The position numbers and the translations under genes were made by a program. Shown in pieces: positions 52,883 to 60,832 of a stretch of DNA of 64,000 bases (positions are counted from its first letter, which is position 1; each line of letters starts with the position of its first letter). The notes beneath the pieces are model-generated. The model was not told the DNA's origin, ran no database searches, and saw only the letters and a program-made list of their open reading frames with translations. Source of the DNA: Bacillota bacterium (lineage in GTDB: Bacteria; Bacillota; Clostridia; Lachnospirales; Lachnospiraceae); contig JAFAGA010000086.1 of the NCBI GenBank assembly GCA_023423045.1, positions 20,098 to 84,097 of the forward strand, in the 5' to 3' direction.

Positions 52883-53095
52883 TTAAGACATCTCCTCCAA
52901 AAGCGCCAAAATCTTTGGGGTGCACCTTTTTCCGCCGCAAGGGCCGCTTCCTGCCCCGGTTGCCTTTTGGACTTCCTGCAAGGTCTTCGCACCATTCCTA
53001 ATCGCTGCTTTCATCTTGGACCGGGGTATTCCCTTACAGATGCATACCTTGGTCATCTTATCCATTATGTCCAAATTCAAATTCTGTCCGTCCAT
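52883..53095 (-). CDS. BFD-like [2Fe-2S]-binding protein
   Basis: 70 residues with a Cys pattern C18-x-C20 and C53-x4-C58, typical of bacterioferritin-associated ferredoxin (BFD) and NifU-like (2Fe-2S) domains. The motif VCICKGIPRSKMKAAIRNGA precedes a helix, and GPCGGKRCTPKI closes it. It is too small for an enzyme alone and probably passes electrons or iron. Nothing nearby is an obvious partner. Confidence 0.8.
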   Translation of the reverse strand: MDGQNLNLDIMDKMTKVCICKGIPRSKMKAAIRNGAKTLQEVQKATGAGSGPCGGKRCTPKILALLEEMS

Positions 53096-53132
53096 TTTAG
53101 CATAACTCTCTTTCTTTTATCATGTACTCTTG

Positions 53133-53978
53133 TTAGAGATATTCTCCGGTCAGCTTCTCACTCAACTCAAACAACCGTTTTGCCTGCCCGCGGCTTTTCG
53201 CTGCAGCGGAGGTCGCCGCCATTTTACACTGATAGAAGTATTTGCCTGTAACACCATCCACCTCCGGGCTGATTCCCAGAAAGACCGCTGTCCTGGCACC
53301 CTCCTCCGGTGTCAGAAAGAAGGGCTTTAACAAACCGGTTATTGCGGAACCAAATCCGGTGTTCCGGTCCACTCCCATGGAAGTGGCAACCGCTCCGGGG
53401 TGGCAGCAATTAACCGTAATTCCCCTGTCCTTCACCCGTACCGCCAACTCCCTCGCAAATAGCAGGTTTGCCAGCTTTGACTGGCTGTAGGCCTGAACCG
53501 CATCAAAGCTTCTGGTCAGATTATAATCGTCAAAATGTATCCTGCCCACCTTATGAGCGCCTGAGGATACCACCACAATTCTGCCGCCTCTCTCCATCCG
53601 GTCCAGCAAGCGGAGTGTCAGTAAAAAATGTCCGATATGGTTTACTCCGAACTGCTCCTCCAGGCCATCCACGGTTTCCTTCCGGGTCAGGGAGACTACT
53701 CCCGCATTGTTTATTAACACATCCAGTCTGGGATAGCTTTCTTTAAAGACCTCAGTAAAACGGCGAATATCCTCCATATGGCCAAGATCACACTGCATCA
53801 GGCGGATATCCCTGTCCTTTCGCTCCATCAGCTCCTGCAGTGCCGCTTCTCCCCGTGTCCTATTCCTGCACAGCATAACTACTGTGAATCCGGCATCGGC
53901 CAAAGCCGCCACGGTGGCTTTTCCCATCCCCGAATTTCCCCCGGTAACCAACGCTAATCTCTTATCTGACGTCTCCAT
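53133..53978 (-). CDS. Short-chain dehydrogenase/reductase
   Basis: 281 residues, classical SDR fold similar to retinol dehydrogenase types. NADP-motif TGGNSGMGKAT at residue 12, NNAGVVS near 89, Ser in VVVSSGAHKV and catalytic YSQSKLAN near 164-171. GGAGGAG precedes the ATG. It overlaps the GNAT gene by 17 bases. Substrate unknown, a ketone or aldehyde. Confidence 0.9.
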   Translation of the reverse strand: METSDKRLALVTGGNSGMGKATVAALADAGFTVVMLCRNRTRGEAALQELMERKDRDIRLMQCDLGHMEDIRRFTEVFKESYPRLDVLINNAGVVSLTRKETVDGLEEQFGVNHIGHFLLTLRLLDRMERGGRIVVVSSGAHKVGRIHFDDYNLTRSFDAVQAYSQSKLANLLFARELAVRVKDRGITVNCCHPGAVATSMGVDRNTGFGSAITGLLKPFFLTPEEGARTAVFLGISPEVDGVTGKYFYQCKMAATSAAAKSRGQAKRLFELSEKLTGEYL

Positions 53979-54489
53979 TGTACTCCTCCTTTAACATGGA
54001 ATATATCATGTCATCATGCAGCTCCTTATCATAACCCCTGACACAGCTTCGAATACAGCCCTCGCTCACAAACCCCAGCTTCTCCACCAATCTCCTGGAA
54101 GCCGTATTATCCTTAAAAACTCTGACCGAAAGAACCTCGGCCTGCCTTTCTTCAAAGGCATACCTTATCATCTCCCGCAATGCTTCTGTCATATATCCCC
54201 GGGAACCGTATTCCTCCCCGAGATAATAGGAAAGCCCCAAAGCCTTCACTCCATATCTCAAGGTATCCGCAGACAAGTCGATGTTGCCCATCACCCTGCC
54301 CGTTTCCTTAAGCACAATATGGAATACACAGTCTGACTCCGCATCCTTCGTTATCTGTTCTCCCAACTGCTCTTTGGTTATCTTATTCATACAATTATAC
54401 TTGAGCACAAACTCACTGTTACGAATTTCATACAAATCCGCTTCATCTCCACACTGTGCTTTACGGATAATTAACCGTTCTGTTTCCAT
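53962..54489 (-). CDS. GNAT family N-acetyltransferase (RimJ/RimL-like)
   Basis: 175 residues from ATG 54489 with AAAGGAG 8 bases upstream. Acetyl-CoA motif EEYGSRGYMTEALREMIRYA and RVFKDNTASRRLVEKLGFVSEG are typical of ribosomal-protein or small-molecule acetyltransferases. It overlaps the SDR gene by 17 bases, so they may be co-translated. Its acceptor is unknown. Confidence 0.88.
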   Translation of the reverse strand: METERLIIRKAQCGDEADLYEIRNSEFVLKYNCMNKITKEQLGEQITKDAESDCVFHIVLKETGRVMGNIDLSADTLRYGVKALGLSYYLGEEYGSRGYMTEALREMIRYAFEERQAEVLSVRVFKDNTASRRLVEKLGFVSEGCIRSCVRGYDKELHDDMIYSMLKEEYNGDVR

Positions 54490-54544
54490 TGTATAATCTC
54501 CTTTCTGCCGCAAACCTGTAATTTGATCGGCTGAAGCAGCCGCC

Positions 54545-55171
54545 TTAACGGCTTATATTTTCCGCAGCGTTTTCCTTTGTCTTTTCATACTTCATATATA
54601 CCAGGTGATTGATTCCGCTTTGCTTGCTGTTCTTTTGCTTCACTCTCATGAATTCCCGGAAGCCCAATTTTTCATATAACTTCACCGCATTGATGTTGGT
54701 ATCCGCCACCTCGAGAGCATACTCCAGGTAGGGGGTGGACGCAATAATATGACCGATAACCGCTGAGGCTATGCCCTGCCCGCGGTGTCTGGGCGAGGTA
54801 GCGACAAATTCAATCATGCCCATCCCTTTTTTGATGGCAAAGGGATACTTTTTCAGCTCGAATTCCCTTCTTAATACATAATAGGTGACCGACCCCATAA
54901 TAATGCCCAGGTGCTTTCTCAGCTCCTCCTTTTTCAGCACCACAACCGGCTGCTTTCCGTCCGTGCATGCTGTAATCCCTGCCAGCTCACCGTCAATTAC
55001 AGCGGCATAAAAGGTATCCAGCTGAAACATATGCGCAAATGCCCGGATCAGCTTATCCTTATCTTTTGAAAAAAAGTGCAGCCATTGATAAAAGCCCTCA
55101 ACAAATATTGTGCTGATTTCCATAGCTGCATTGGTACTATTGCCAAACTCAATTGCACGTATTATTTTCAT
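54545..55171 (-). CDS. GNAT family N-acetyltransferase
   Basis: 208 residues; the start is ATG 55171 with AGGAGG 5 bases upstream. The acetyl-CoA loop is SPRHRGQGIASAVIGHII near residue 125, followed by VADTNINAVKLYEKLGFREF. Acceptor unknown. It is separated from the other GNAT gene by about 55 bases. Confidence 0.88.
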   Translation of the reverse strand: MKIIRAIEFGNSTNAAMEISTIFVEGFYQWLHFFSKDKDKLIRAFAHMFQLDTFYAAVIDGELAGITACTDGKQPVVVLKKEELRKHLGIIMGSVTYYVLRREFELKKYPFAIKKGMGMIEFVATSPRHRGQGIASAVIGHIIASTPYLEYALEVADTNINAVKLYEKLGFREFMRVKQKNSKQSGINHLVYMKYEKTKENAAENISR

Positions 55172-55295
55172 AGACACCTCCTATAAAGGGTCGAAAGCAG
55201 AATGATTGCTGCGACGCTCCGTCTTGCTTCCAATGCTCAAATTAGTTACTCCTGTATTATCTTCGCTTGAAAGGCAGCTGCTTTGTCCCTGTTAT

Positions 55296-56048
55296 CTATA
55301 ATTCCACGATCTCATAGACGGTCAGTACCTTATCCCGGACCCTGAACCGGACATCACAACCGCAGAATTCAAAGCCATAGATACGCTCCGGATCTCTTTG
55401 ATATGCGGGCCTCGGATCATGGGCCAGCACTCCCATAAGAGCCTCCCTTCGGTCCTCCGGAATAAAGTCAAGCCATTTCTCTGGAAACACCACCTCCAAG
55501 GCGTACTCTTTTACCGGCTCGGCAAAGCCGCCGGAGGCCTCCGGATGGCAATCCGTATAGGGAAGATAGGGCTTAATATCATAGATGGGAGTTAGATCCA
55601 TTAGATCGGCCCCTGATATATGAAGTACCGGCCCCAGGTCTGTATACAATTCGACCTTTTCCAGCTTTACCGAGGATAACCCAATGGGGTTAGGACGGAA
55701 GGGAGAGCGGGTTGCAAATACCCCCATACGCTTGACCCCTCCCAACCTGGGCGGACGCACCATAGGTGACCAGGTATCACGCACAGTCTCTGAAAACCCC
55801 CAAATAAGCCAGATATGGGAGAAACCCTCCAGCCCGCGGAAGGCCTCCGGATTGCGGTATTCCGGTTCGAATATAATAGAAGCCTTCAAGCTTTCCACAA
55901 TTCCGCTTTGGCGGGGGAGTCCGAACTTCGTAGGAAAATCAGTGCGGATCCGGGCAATTACCTTCATCGGTGGATTAACCGCACCCCCATCCTTTTGCCC
56001 TTGCGTTGTATCCTTTTTATATCTATGACTTTTACCTTGCTCCATCAT
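55296..56048 (-). CDS. trmO: TrmO family tRNA methyltransferase (TsaA domain)
   Basis: About 250 residues from ATG 56048. The TsaA/TrmO core begins near MKVIARIRTDFPTKFG; signatures include GLEGFSHIWLIWGF, RSPFRPNPIGLSSVKLE and PYLPYTDCHPEA. It methylates N6-threonylcarbamoyladenosine at position 37 of tRNA-Thr. The start is uncertain: up to 40 more residues are possible upstream and the core could start later, as no site has an ideal ribosome signal. Confidence 0.85.
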   Translation of the reverse strand: MMEQGKSHRYKKDTTQGQKDGGAVNPPMKVIARIRTDFPTKFGLPRQSGIVESLKASIIFEPEYRNPEAFRGLEGFSHIWLIWGFSETVRDTWSPMVRPPRLGGVKRMGVFATRSPFRPNPIGLSSVKLEKVELYTDLGPVLHISGADLMDLTPIYDIKPYLPYTDCHPEASGGFAEPVKEYALEVVFPEKWLDFIPEDRREALMGVLAHDPRPAYQRDPERIYGFEFCGCDVRFRVRDKVLTVYEIVEL

Positions 56049-56274
56049 CCGGTCCCAGACTCCAATCCTATCTTCGTTATACTTTGTTGTGATTTTTATA
56101 AAGAAAGCATTCCTTTGATGATCCCTGCACCGGATGCAGTGATCAGGAATGCTGATAAACACTATCATTATTATACCTAACTATCTTTTGGATGGCAAGA
56201 CTTCGAATTTTACTTTTTCATTTTAATACTGCAGGCCGAACTATTACATTTTACAGGTAATTCCCGTATAGGTA

Positions 56275-56305
56275 TTGACATTCAAGTTACTTTAACCTTT
56301 ATAAT
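56275..56305 (+). promoter_or_regulatory. MerR-type promoter with 19-bp spacer
   Basis: TTGACA (56275-56280) and TATAAT (56300-56305) match consensus perfectly but are 19 bases apart, the mark of MerR-activated promoters. A dyad GTTA-CTT-TAAC (56286-56296) is centred in the spacer. It precedes a GNAT gene and then the MerR-type gene at 57006. About 350 bases on either side of it hold no other gene. Confidence 0.7.
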
Positions 56306-56396
56306 ACTGGCTGTATTGATCAACAGAAGAACCGTCATGGGCAGAAGTGTCCATGAAAGGCTTTTATTATATTATGTTATGAAAGGAAATGATATA

Positions 56397-56912
56397 ATGG
56401 GAGCACTACGGGTAACTCTTAAGCAGGAAGTAACTCGAAATGATGCATTATTAATTATGAATTGGATGGAGAACCTTGAAGTAACCAAATATCTAAACGA
56501 GACAGCGAATATATCCGCAGAAATATATAATACTATTAATCGGGTCAATCTGGCTGTTCTGACTCACCTGTTCAACCGGGACTGCAGCTTCTACCTTATC
56601 AGCGATGACGGCAACCGGCCAATTGGCTTTTTGAAGCTGGTGCGTCACGCCAATGATGCGGAGATGGTTGTTGTGATCGGAGACAAGAACAAATGGGGGC
56701 AGGGCCTGGGTGCAGAATCAATTAACCAGGGTTTAAATCAGGCCTTCTTTCAGTGGAGGGTTCCAAAGGTCATCGCCAAGATAAGCCCCAGCAATACAAG
56801 GTCTATAAGAGCCTTCGAAAAAGCAGGATTTCAACATGACCAGGATCTGGCCCATTCAAAATTATATAGTATTGCATTACAGGATTACATTAATCGAATT
56901 GTTCGTGTATAA
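56397..56912 (+). CDS. GNAT family N-acetyltransferase
   Basis: 171 residues from ATG 56397 with AAAGGA upstream. Acetyl-CoA-binding segment IGDKNKWGQGLGAESINQGL near residue 98, then ISPSNTRSIRAFEKAGFQHD. It lies behind a MerR-type promoter and is followed by the MerR regulator itself, so it is the likely target gene. Acceptor unknown. Confidence 0.88.
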   Translation: MGALRVTLKQEVTRNDALLIMNWMENLEVTKYLNETANISAEIYNTINRVNLAVLTHLFNRDCSFYLISDDGNRPIGFLKLVRHANDAEMVVVIGDKNKWGQGLGAESINQGLNQAFFQWRVPKVIAKISPSNTRSIRAFEKAGFQHDQDLAHSKLYSIALQDYINRIVRV

Positions 56913-57005
56913 TTGATCCTGTATTATAGATCTATATTTTTCTAACAATTCTCAGACGCATCATCCGGCCAATGCGGGATGATGTGTCTGCACACAGGTG
57001 TTGCT

Positions 57006-57761
57006 ATGAAGAATTCATTTACCATCGGAGAGATCTCCGAATTATTAGGAATCCCAAAATCAACCCTTCGTTACTGGGAACAGGAAGGGCTTCTTCACAT
57101 GCCCAGGAACAGCAGCAATAACTACCGGAAGTACAGCACCAGCTCCATCTATACGATTTCTGATCTGGCCCATTTTCGCTGTCTCGGTATGCCTCTTCAG
57201 GAGGTAAAAAAGCTCCCCCATCTGTCGGTCAATGATTTGTCCGATTCTCTGACAGCTCTCGATCGGGATATTGACGATAAGCTGAAAGAGCTTCTGGTGG
57301 CAAAGGAGTACATCAATAAAAAAGTGTTGTATATTAATGAATACAAAAGGCTTTGCGAAAACCAATACCAGCCGGAGCAGCCGGACTATAACAGTATTTA
57401 TTCTTTTTTAATAGAGGATACACAGGCCTGGTCCATCTATATCAAGGATCAGTACCAGAGCATTCTTTTTTATGATCCCGAAACCAGGACCGTTGAGACG
57501 GGATTAGCCGTTCCAACCTCCGAAGATCACCCCCGGATATGGAAAAAGAATTTAAACGCAGGCTATGTTTCCTTTGTTCTTACGGTAGATTACAGCAATC
57601 CCGCAAGTGATGATTTCAGACCTCATGTAGAGCATCTTAATCGCTCCGGTTATACGGTCACCCGTGTCTTCGCCCGCTATCTGTTCTCTGCTTATGACAG
57701 AAAATATTGCGATTTTTACAAAGCGTTCGCAGAAGTATACCCTGTGCAGGTGTTAAATTAA
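57006..57761 (+). CDS. MerR family regulator with effector-binding domain
   Basis: 251 residues. Helix-turn-helix FTIGEISELLGIPKSTLRYW at residue 5, winged segment KYSTSSIYTISDLAHFRCL, a dimerisation helix to about 120, and a C-terminal region that may bind an inducer (GyrI-like fold possible). It starts about 95 bases after the GNAT gene. The 19-bp spacer promoter upstream is the likely site of action. Confidence 0.88.
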   Translation: MKNSFTIGEISELLGIPKSTLRYWEQEGLLHMPRNSSNNYRKYSTSSIYTISDLAHFRCLGMPLQEVKKLPHLSVNDLSDSLTALDRDIDDKLKELLVAKEYINKKVLYINEYKRLCENQYQPEQPDYNSIYSFLIEDTQAWSIYIKDQYQSILFYDPETRTVETGLAVPTSEDHPRIWKKNLNAGYVSFVLTVDYSNPASDDFRPHVEHLNRSGYTVTRVFARYLFSAYDRKYCDFYKAFAEVYPVQVLN

Positions 57762-57766
57762 TATAC

Positions 57767-57891
57767 ATGATTAAAGCGGCAAAAGGTGCTGCGCACATTT
57801 CCAGATACAATATATTGCCATTGCAAGCAGGCTTGCATATCAATATATTGTATCCGGAAAGCACCTCCGGTGCTTTTGACGCTTTAATCAT
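57767..57891. repeat. Cloverleaf-like imperfect palindrome (125 bp)
   Basis: Outer stem: 57767-57785 with 57873-57891, 19 bp with one mismatch. Two side hairpins: GTGC-TGC-GCAC (57786-57796) and GCACC-TCC-GGTGC (57861-57873). Middle stem GATACAATATATTG/CAATATATTGTATC (57804-57817 and 57841-57854). A terminal hairpin TGCAAGC-AG-GCTTGCA (57822-57837). It separates convergent genes, 5 bases from either stop. It may be a MITE-like element or a structured bidirectional terminator. Confidence 0.8.
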
Positions 57892-57896
57892 ATGCA

Positions 57897-58607
57897 TCAT
57901 ATTAAATATGGTTTCATATTATGCAATATCCTTTGATAGGCATTGGCATACATGTGGATTCCCTCCACGGTGTATTCCTTCTTCAACCTCCCCTGTTCAT
58001 CCGTCAAACCCTCGTTGACATTGATAAAATGGCAGTCCAGCCGTTTTGCCAGCTTTTCAATTTCCAGATTCACTTTTCCTATGGTTTTATTATTTCTATT
58101 GATAAAAGCGATTTTTCCCCAGTCCCCCTCAGGCACCTTGTCCACCTCGTTCACCGGATAGTAGGCCATGACAAAGATTTCGGCCCGGGGCAGCCTTTCC
58201 TTGATCTGCAATAATATTTTTTCATAATTCTCAAGCAGGTGTGCCAGCCTGAAATCCTCCGCTCCGATATCATTGGAGCCGATATTAATGAAGATTTTGG
58301 AGGGCTCTGTTCCAAACACCATCTCTTCCATAGATGCAAGCATGTCTCCGGTGGTGAAGCCTCCTATGCCGCGGTTGTAGATCACTGCGTTCAGCCCGCT
58401 GTCAACCAGCAATTCATCAATGGGAAACTGCTCCATTAAAGAAGAGCCGGTAAAGAGTACCTGTCCCTTCTTAGCATATCGGTTTAAAATCGCCAGCTTA
58501 TAAAGCCTCTCTTTCTGTTCCTGATTGATCGTCTCTATTTTTCCGCTCATTCTCATCTCTCCATTCCAGTTATTTGGTACAGGCTGGTTCACATTGTTAC
58601 TGCTCAT
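57897..58607 (-). CDS. SGNH/GDSL family hydrolase
   Basis: 236 residues from ATG 58607 (GGAGG about 11 bases upstream). Block I VLFTGSSLMEQFP with the nucleophile Ser, block III INIGSNDIG, and block V has EGIHM where most members have D-x-x-H, so the catalytic Asp may be replaced by Glu. Esterase or deacetylase activity on a sugar or lipid is typical. No signal peptide. It stands alone between the palindrome and the transporter. Confidence 0.8.
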   Translation of the reverse strand: MSSNNVNQPVPNNWNGEMRMSGKIETINQEQKERLYKLAILNRYAKKGQVLFTGSSLMEQFPIDELLVDSGLNAVIYNRGIGGFTTGDMLASMEEMVFGTEPSKIFINIGSNDIGAEDFRLAHLLENYEKILLQIKERLPRAEIFVMAYYPVNEVDKVPEGDWGKIAFINRNNKTIGKVNLEIEKLAKRLDCHFINVNEGLTDEQGRLKKEYTVEGIHMYANAYQRILHNMKPYLI

Positions 58608-58713
58608 ACCATGCGTTTCCTCCAATTATACGCCATTATAACAACGAATGCAATTCAGCTGAAGGACAATCTATAGGTGTACCGTTCAGCCTCCATATTC
58701 TGATTGTAAATTA

Positions 58714-58761
58714 ATAAAAACTCCCCTGGAACACATCACCGGAGTGAGAGGTGCGGGGAGT
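58714..58761 (-). terminator. Terminator after the transporter operon
   Basis: ACTCCCC (58720-58726) and GGGGAGT (58755-58761) form a stem with inner CACC/GGTG, followed by TTTTTATT on the minus strand. Confidence 0.85.
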
Positions 58762-58844
58762 CAATCCTTTTTATCTTATGCTTTCTGTCTTATAATTTCT
58801 ATCTTATAATTTCTATCTTGAATTTTCCATCCTGTCCCGTCTCT

Positions 58845-59693
58845 TTATTCCTTAACGCCCCCCAGTGCAACGCCGGCGATAATATACTTAGATAGCATAA
58901 AGTATATTACAAACAACGGGAGCACCGTCAGTGACAGACCCAGGTACACCGAACCAAATTCCGTCTTATAGATATCCCCCCGCAATAAGCTTACCATAAT
59001 CGGCATGGTATACTTATCTCTGTCCGTAAGCAGGATCAGCGGCATAAACAGACTGTTCCAGCTGGATACAAAGGCAAAGATGGCCTGGGTCGCAATTGCG
59101 GGCTTCATGATCGGAAGGATGATTCTATTAAATATATGAAATTCGCCTGCACCGTCAATCCGCGCCGAGTTGACAATATCCATCGATAAAGCGGAAAGCA
59201 GGTATTGCCGCATAAAGAATACCGTTGCAGGAGCGGCGATTGCCGGCAGAATTAAGGGCAGAAAATTATTAGTCAAATGAATTCGGTACATAAATTGATA
59301 GAAGCCAATGCTTGTCACCTGGGTGGGAAGCATCATCACAGCCATAATAAATGTGAAAAACGGCTGGCGCATTCTCCAGTCATAGGCCATCAGGGCATAG
59401 GCCGTCAGGGAGGAAAAATATACGGTGCAGAGCGTAACTCCCGAGGATATTATCATAGAATTCAGAAATCCCTTCACAGGATTAAAGCTCTTGCCCAGCA
59501 AAACCTGCAAATTGCTCATTAAATATCTGGAAGGCAGAAGCGATACCGCATGCTGCTGAATCTCGTAGGTTCCCCGGGTCGCATTCATAAACATAATCCA
59601 GAACGGCAGAATGCTTAACAGGGCCAGGAAAATGCAGACGATATATATTATTATCCTGAATACCGATTGGGACACTCTTGTATCATGTCTCAT
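58845..59693 (-). CDS. Carbohydrate ABC transporter permease, MalG type
   Basis: 282 residues, six membrane helices. EAA loop NSARIDGAGEFHIFNRIILP near residue 175. It starts at ATG 59693, overlapping the MalF-type gene by 4 bases (ATGA) and with GGAGG upstream. It forms the importer with the MalF-type permease and the lipoprotein at 60833. No ATPase gene is present. Confidence 0.92.
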   Translation of the reverse strand: MRHDTRVSQSVFRIIIYIVCIFLALLSILPFWIMFMNATRGTYEIQQHAVSLLPSRYLMSNLQVLLGKSFNPVKGFLNSMIISSGVTLCTVYFSSLTAYALMAYDWRMRQPFFTFIMAVMMLPTQVTSIGFYQFMYRIHLTNNFLPLILPAIAAPATVFFMRQYLLSALSMDIVNSARIDGAGEFHIFNRIILPIMKPAIATQAIFAFVSSWNSLFMPLILLTDRDKYTMPIMVSLLRGDIYKTEFGSVYLGLSLTVLPLFVIYFMLSKYIIAGVALGGVKE

Positions 59694-60691
59694 ACTGCCG
59701 ACCTCCTTGCATCTTCATTTTCTGCTTTCCCTGATTTTTCTGCCTTTCTGTATTCCCTTATCTGCCTTCTTTTCATTCTTTCTATCTCAACCTCTTGTTT
59801 ATCACGCATAATATAGAATACGATGACCGAAAGAATGGATATGATTACAAACATAATCATGCTTGCGGCTGAAGCACGGTTATACATATAGCTTCCGCTG
59901 AAAGCCTGGTTATAGATAAATACACTGGTTGTGAGAGTTGCATTATCAGGGCCGCCAAGCAGGAACAGCCTGGGAATATCAAACATCTGCAGTCCGCCGA
60001 TCATACTGGTGATCAGGGTATACAAAAGAATCGTCCTTAAATTGGGCAGGGTTACAAATAAAAAGGTCTGTGCTCCCGAGGCGCCGTCAATTTCCGAAGC
60101 CTCAAAAAGTTCCGGATTCAGACCCAGTACGCCGGAGATCAGAACGATCATGGTGTAGCCATACCACATCCAGAACTGAATGAAGGAGACGATCCCCCTG
60201 GCGGTCCATTTCTGAATCAGGAAATTAATCGGGTCCGTAGAGAGGCCGAAAGTCTGAAACAGATCATTCACCGGCCCCATGGGATATCCGAATAAGGAAT
60301 TGAACAAAATTGCAATGGTTGCAGCCGTTATAATATTGGGCATATAGAATAGAACCTTGAATACCCCCTGCCCCTTGATCCGGCGGCGGTGGCTGGTAAA
60401 CCATGCGGTCAACAGGAGTGCCAGCAAAATCTGGGGTATAAAATTAATGATCCAGATGATCAGCGTGTTGGATAATGATTGCCGAAAAGATGGATTATTA
60501 ATAATCAGCTCAAAGTTCTGAAAGGGATTCTCCAAAAAATTAAACTCTGTTCTTCCCAGACCCTTGAAATCAGTAAAGCCTATCACGGCGGTGTAGATAA
60601 TAGGATAGAATGAAAAAAACAGGAACGCAAGCACAAAAGGTATGCAAAATATGTAACCGTATTTCGCGTAACTAACACTCTTACGTCGCAT
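59690..60691 (-). CDS. Carbohydrate ABC transporter permease, MalF type
   Basis: 333 residues, six or seven membrane helices, with ELFEASEIDGASGAQTFLFV as EAA loop near residue 210. It has a charged C-terminal tail rich in Arg/Lys. GGAGG precedes the ATG. It follows the binding-protein gene by about 140 bases containing a GC-rich hairpin. Confidence 0.92.
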   Translation of the reverse strand: MRRKSVSYAKYGYIFCIPFVLAFLFFSFYPIIYTAVIGFTDFKGLGRTEFNFLENPFQNFELIINNPSFRQSLSNTLIIWIINFIPQILLALLLTAWFTSHRRRIKGQGVFKVLFYMPNIITAATIAILFNSLFGYPMGPVNDLFQTFGLSTDPINFLIQKWTARGIVSFIQFWMWYGYTMIVLISGVLGLNPELFEASEIDGASGAQTFLFVTLPNLRTILLYTLITSMIGGLQMFDIPRLFLLGGPDNATLTTSVFIYNQAFSGSYMYNRASAASMIMFVIISILSVIVFYIMRDKQEVEIERMKRRQIREYRKAEKSGKAENEDARRSAV

Positions 60692-60719
60692 AAGCGTTCA
60701 CCTCCGGTAAGTAATATTC

Positions 60720-60750
60720 GGGGGCGGTCGAAAAGTCCCGGTCCGCCCCC
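60720..60750 (-). promoter_or_regulatory. Hairpin between binding-protein and permease genes
   Basis: GGGGGCGG (60720-60727) and CCGCCCCC (60743-60750), an 8-bp GC-rich stem in the intergenic stretch. It probably stabilises the upstream binding-protein mRNA or slows transcription so that the binding protein is made in excess. Confidence 0.7.
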
Positions 60751-60832
60751 TGTATGAATTGAAAAAAATATTCGCAATCCGCTTCGCTACTTGCTCGTAA
60801 CCTCATTGCTCCTTCGAAGCAATAAGATTAAA

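Noticed and set aside
57767..57891. tRNA gene inside the cloverleaf-like palindrome
   Set aside because: No conserved D-loop or T-loop bases and the arm lengths do not fit a tRNA.
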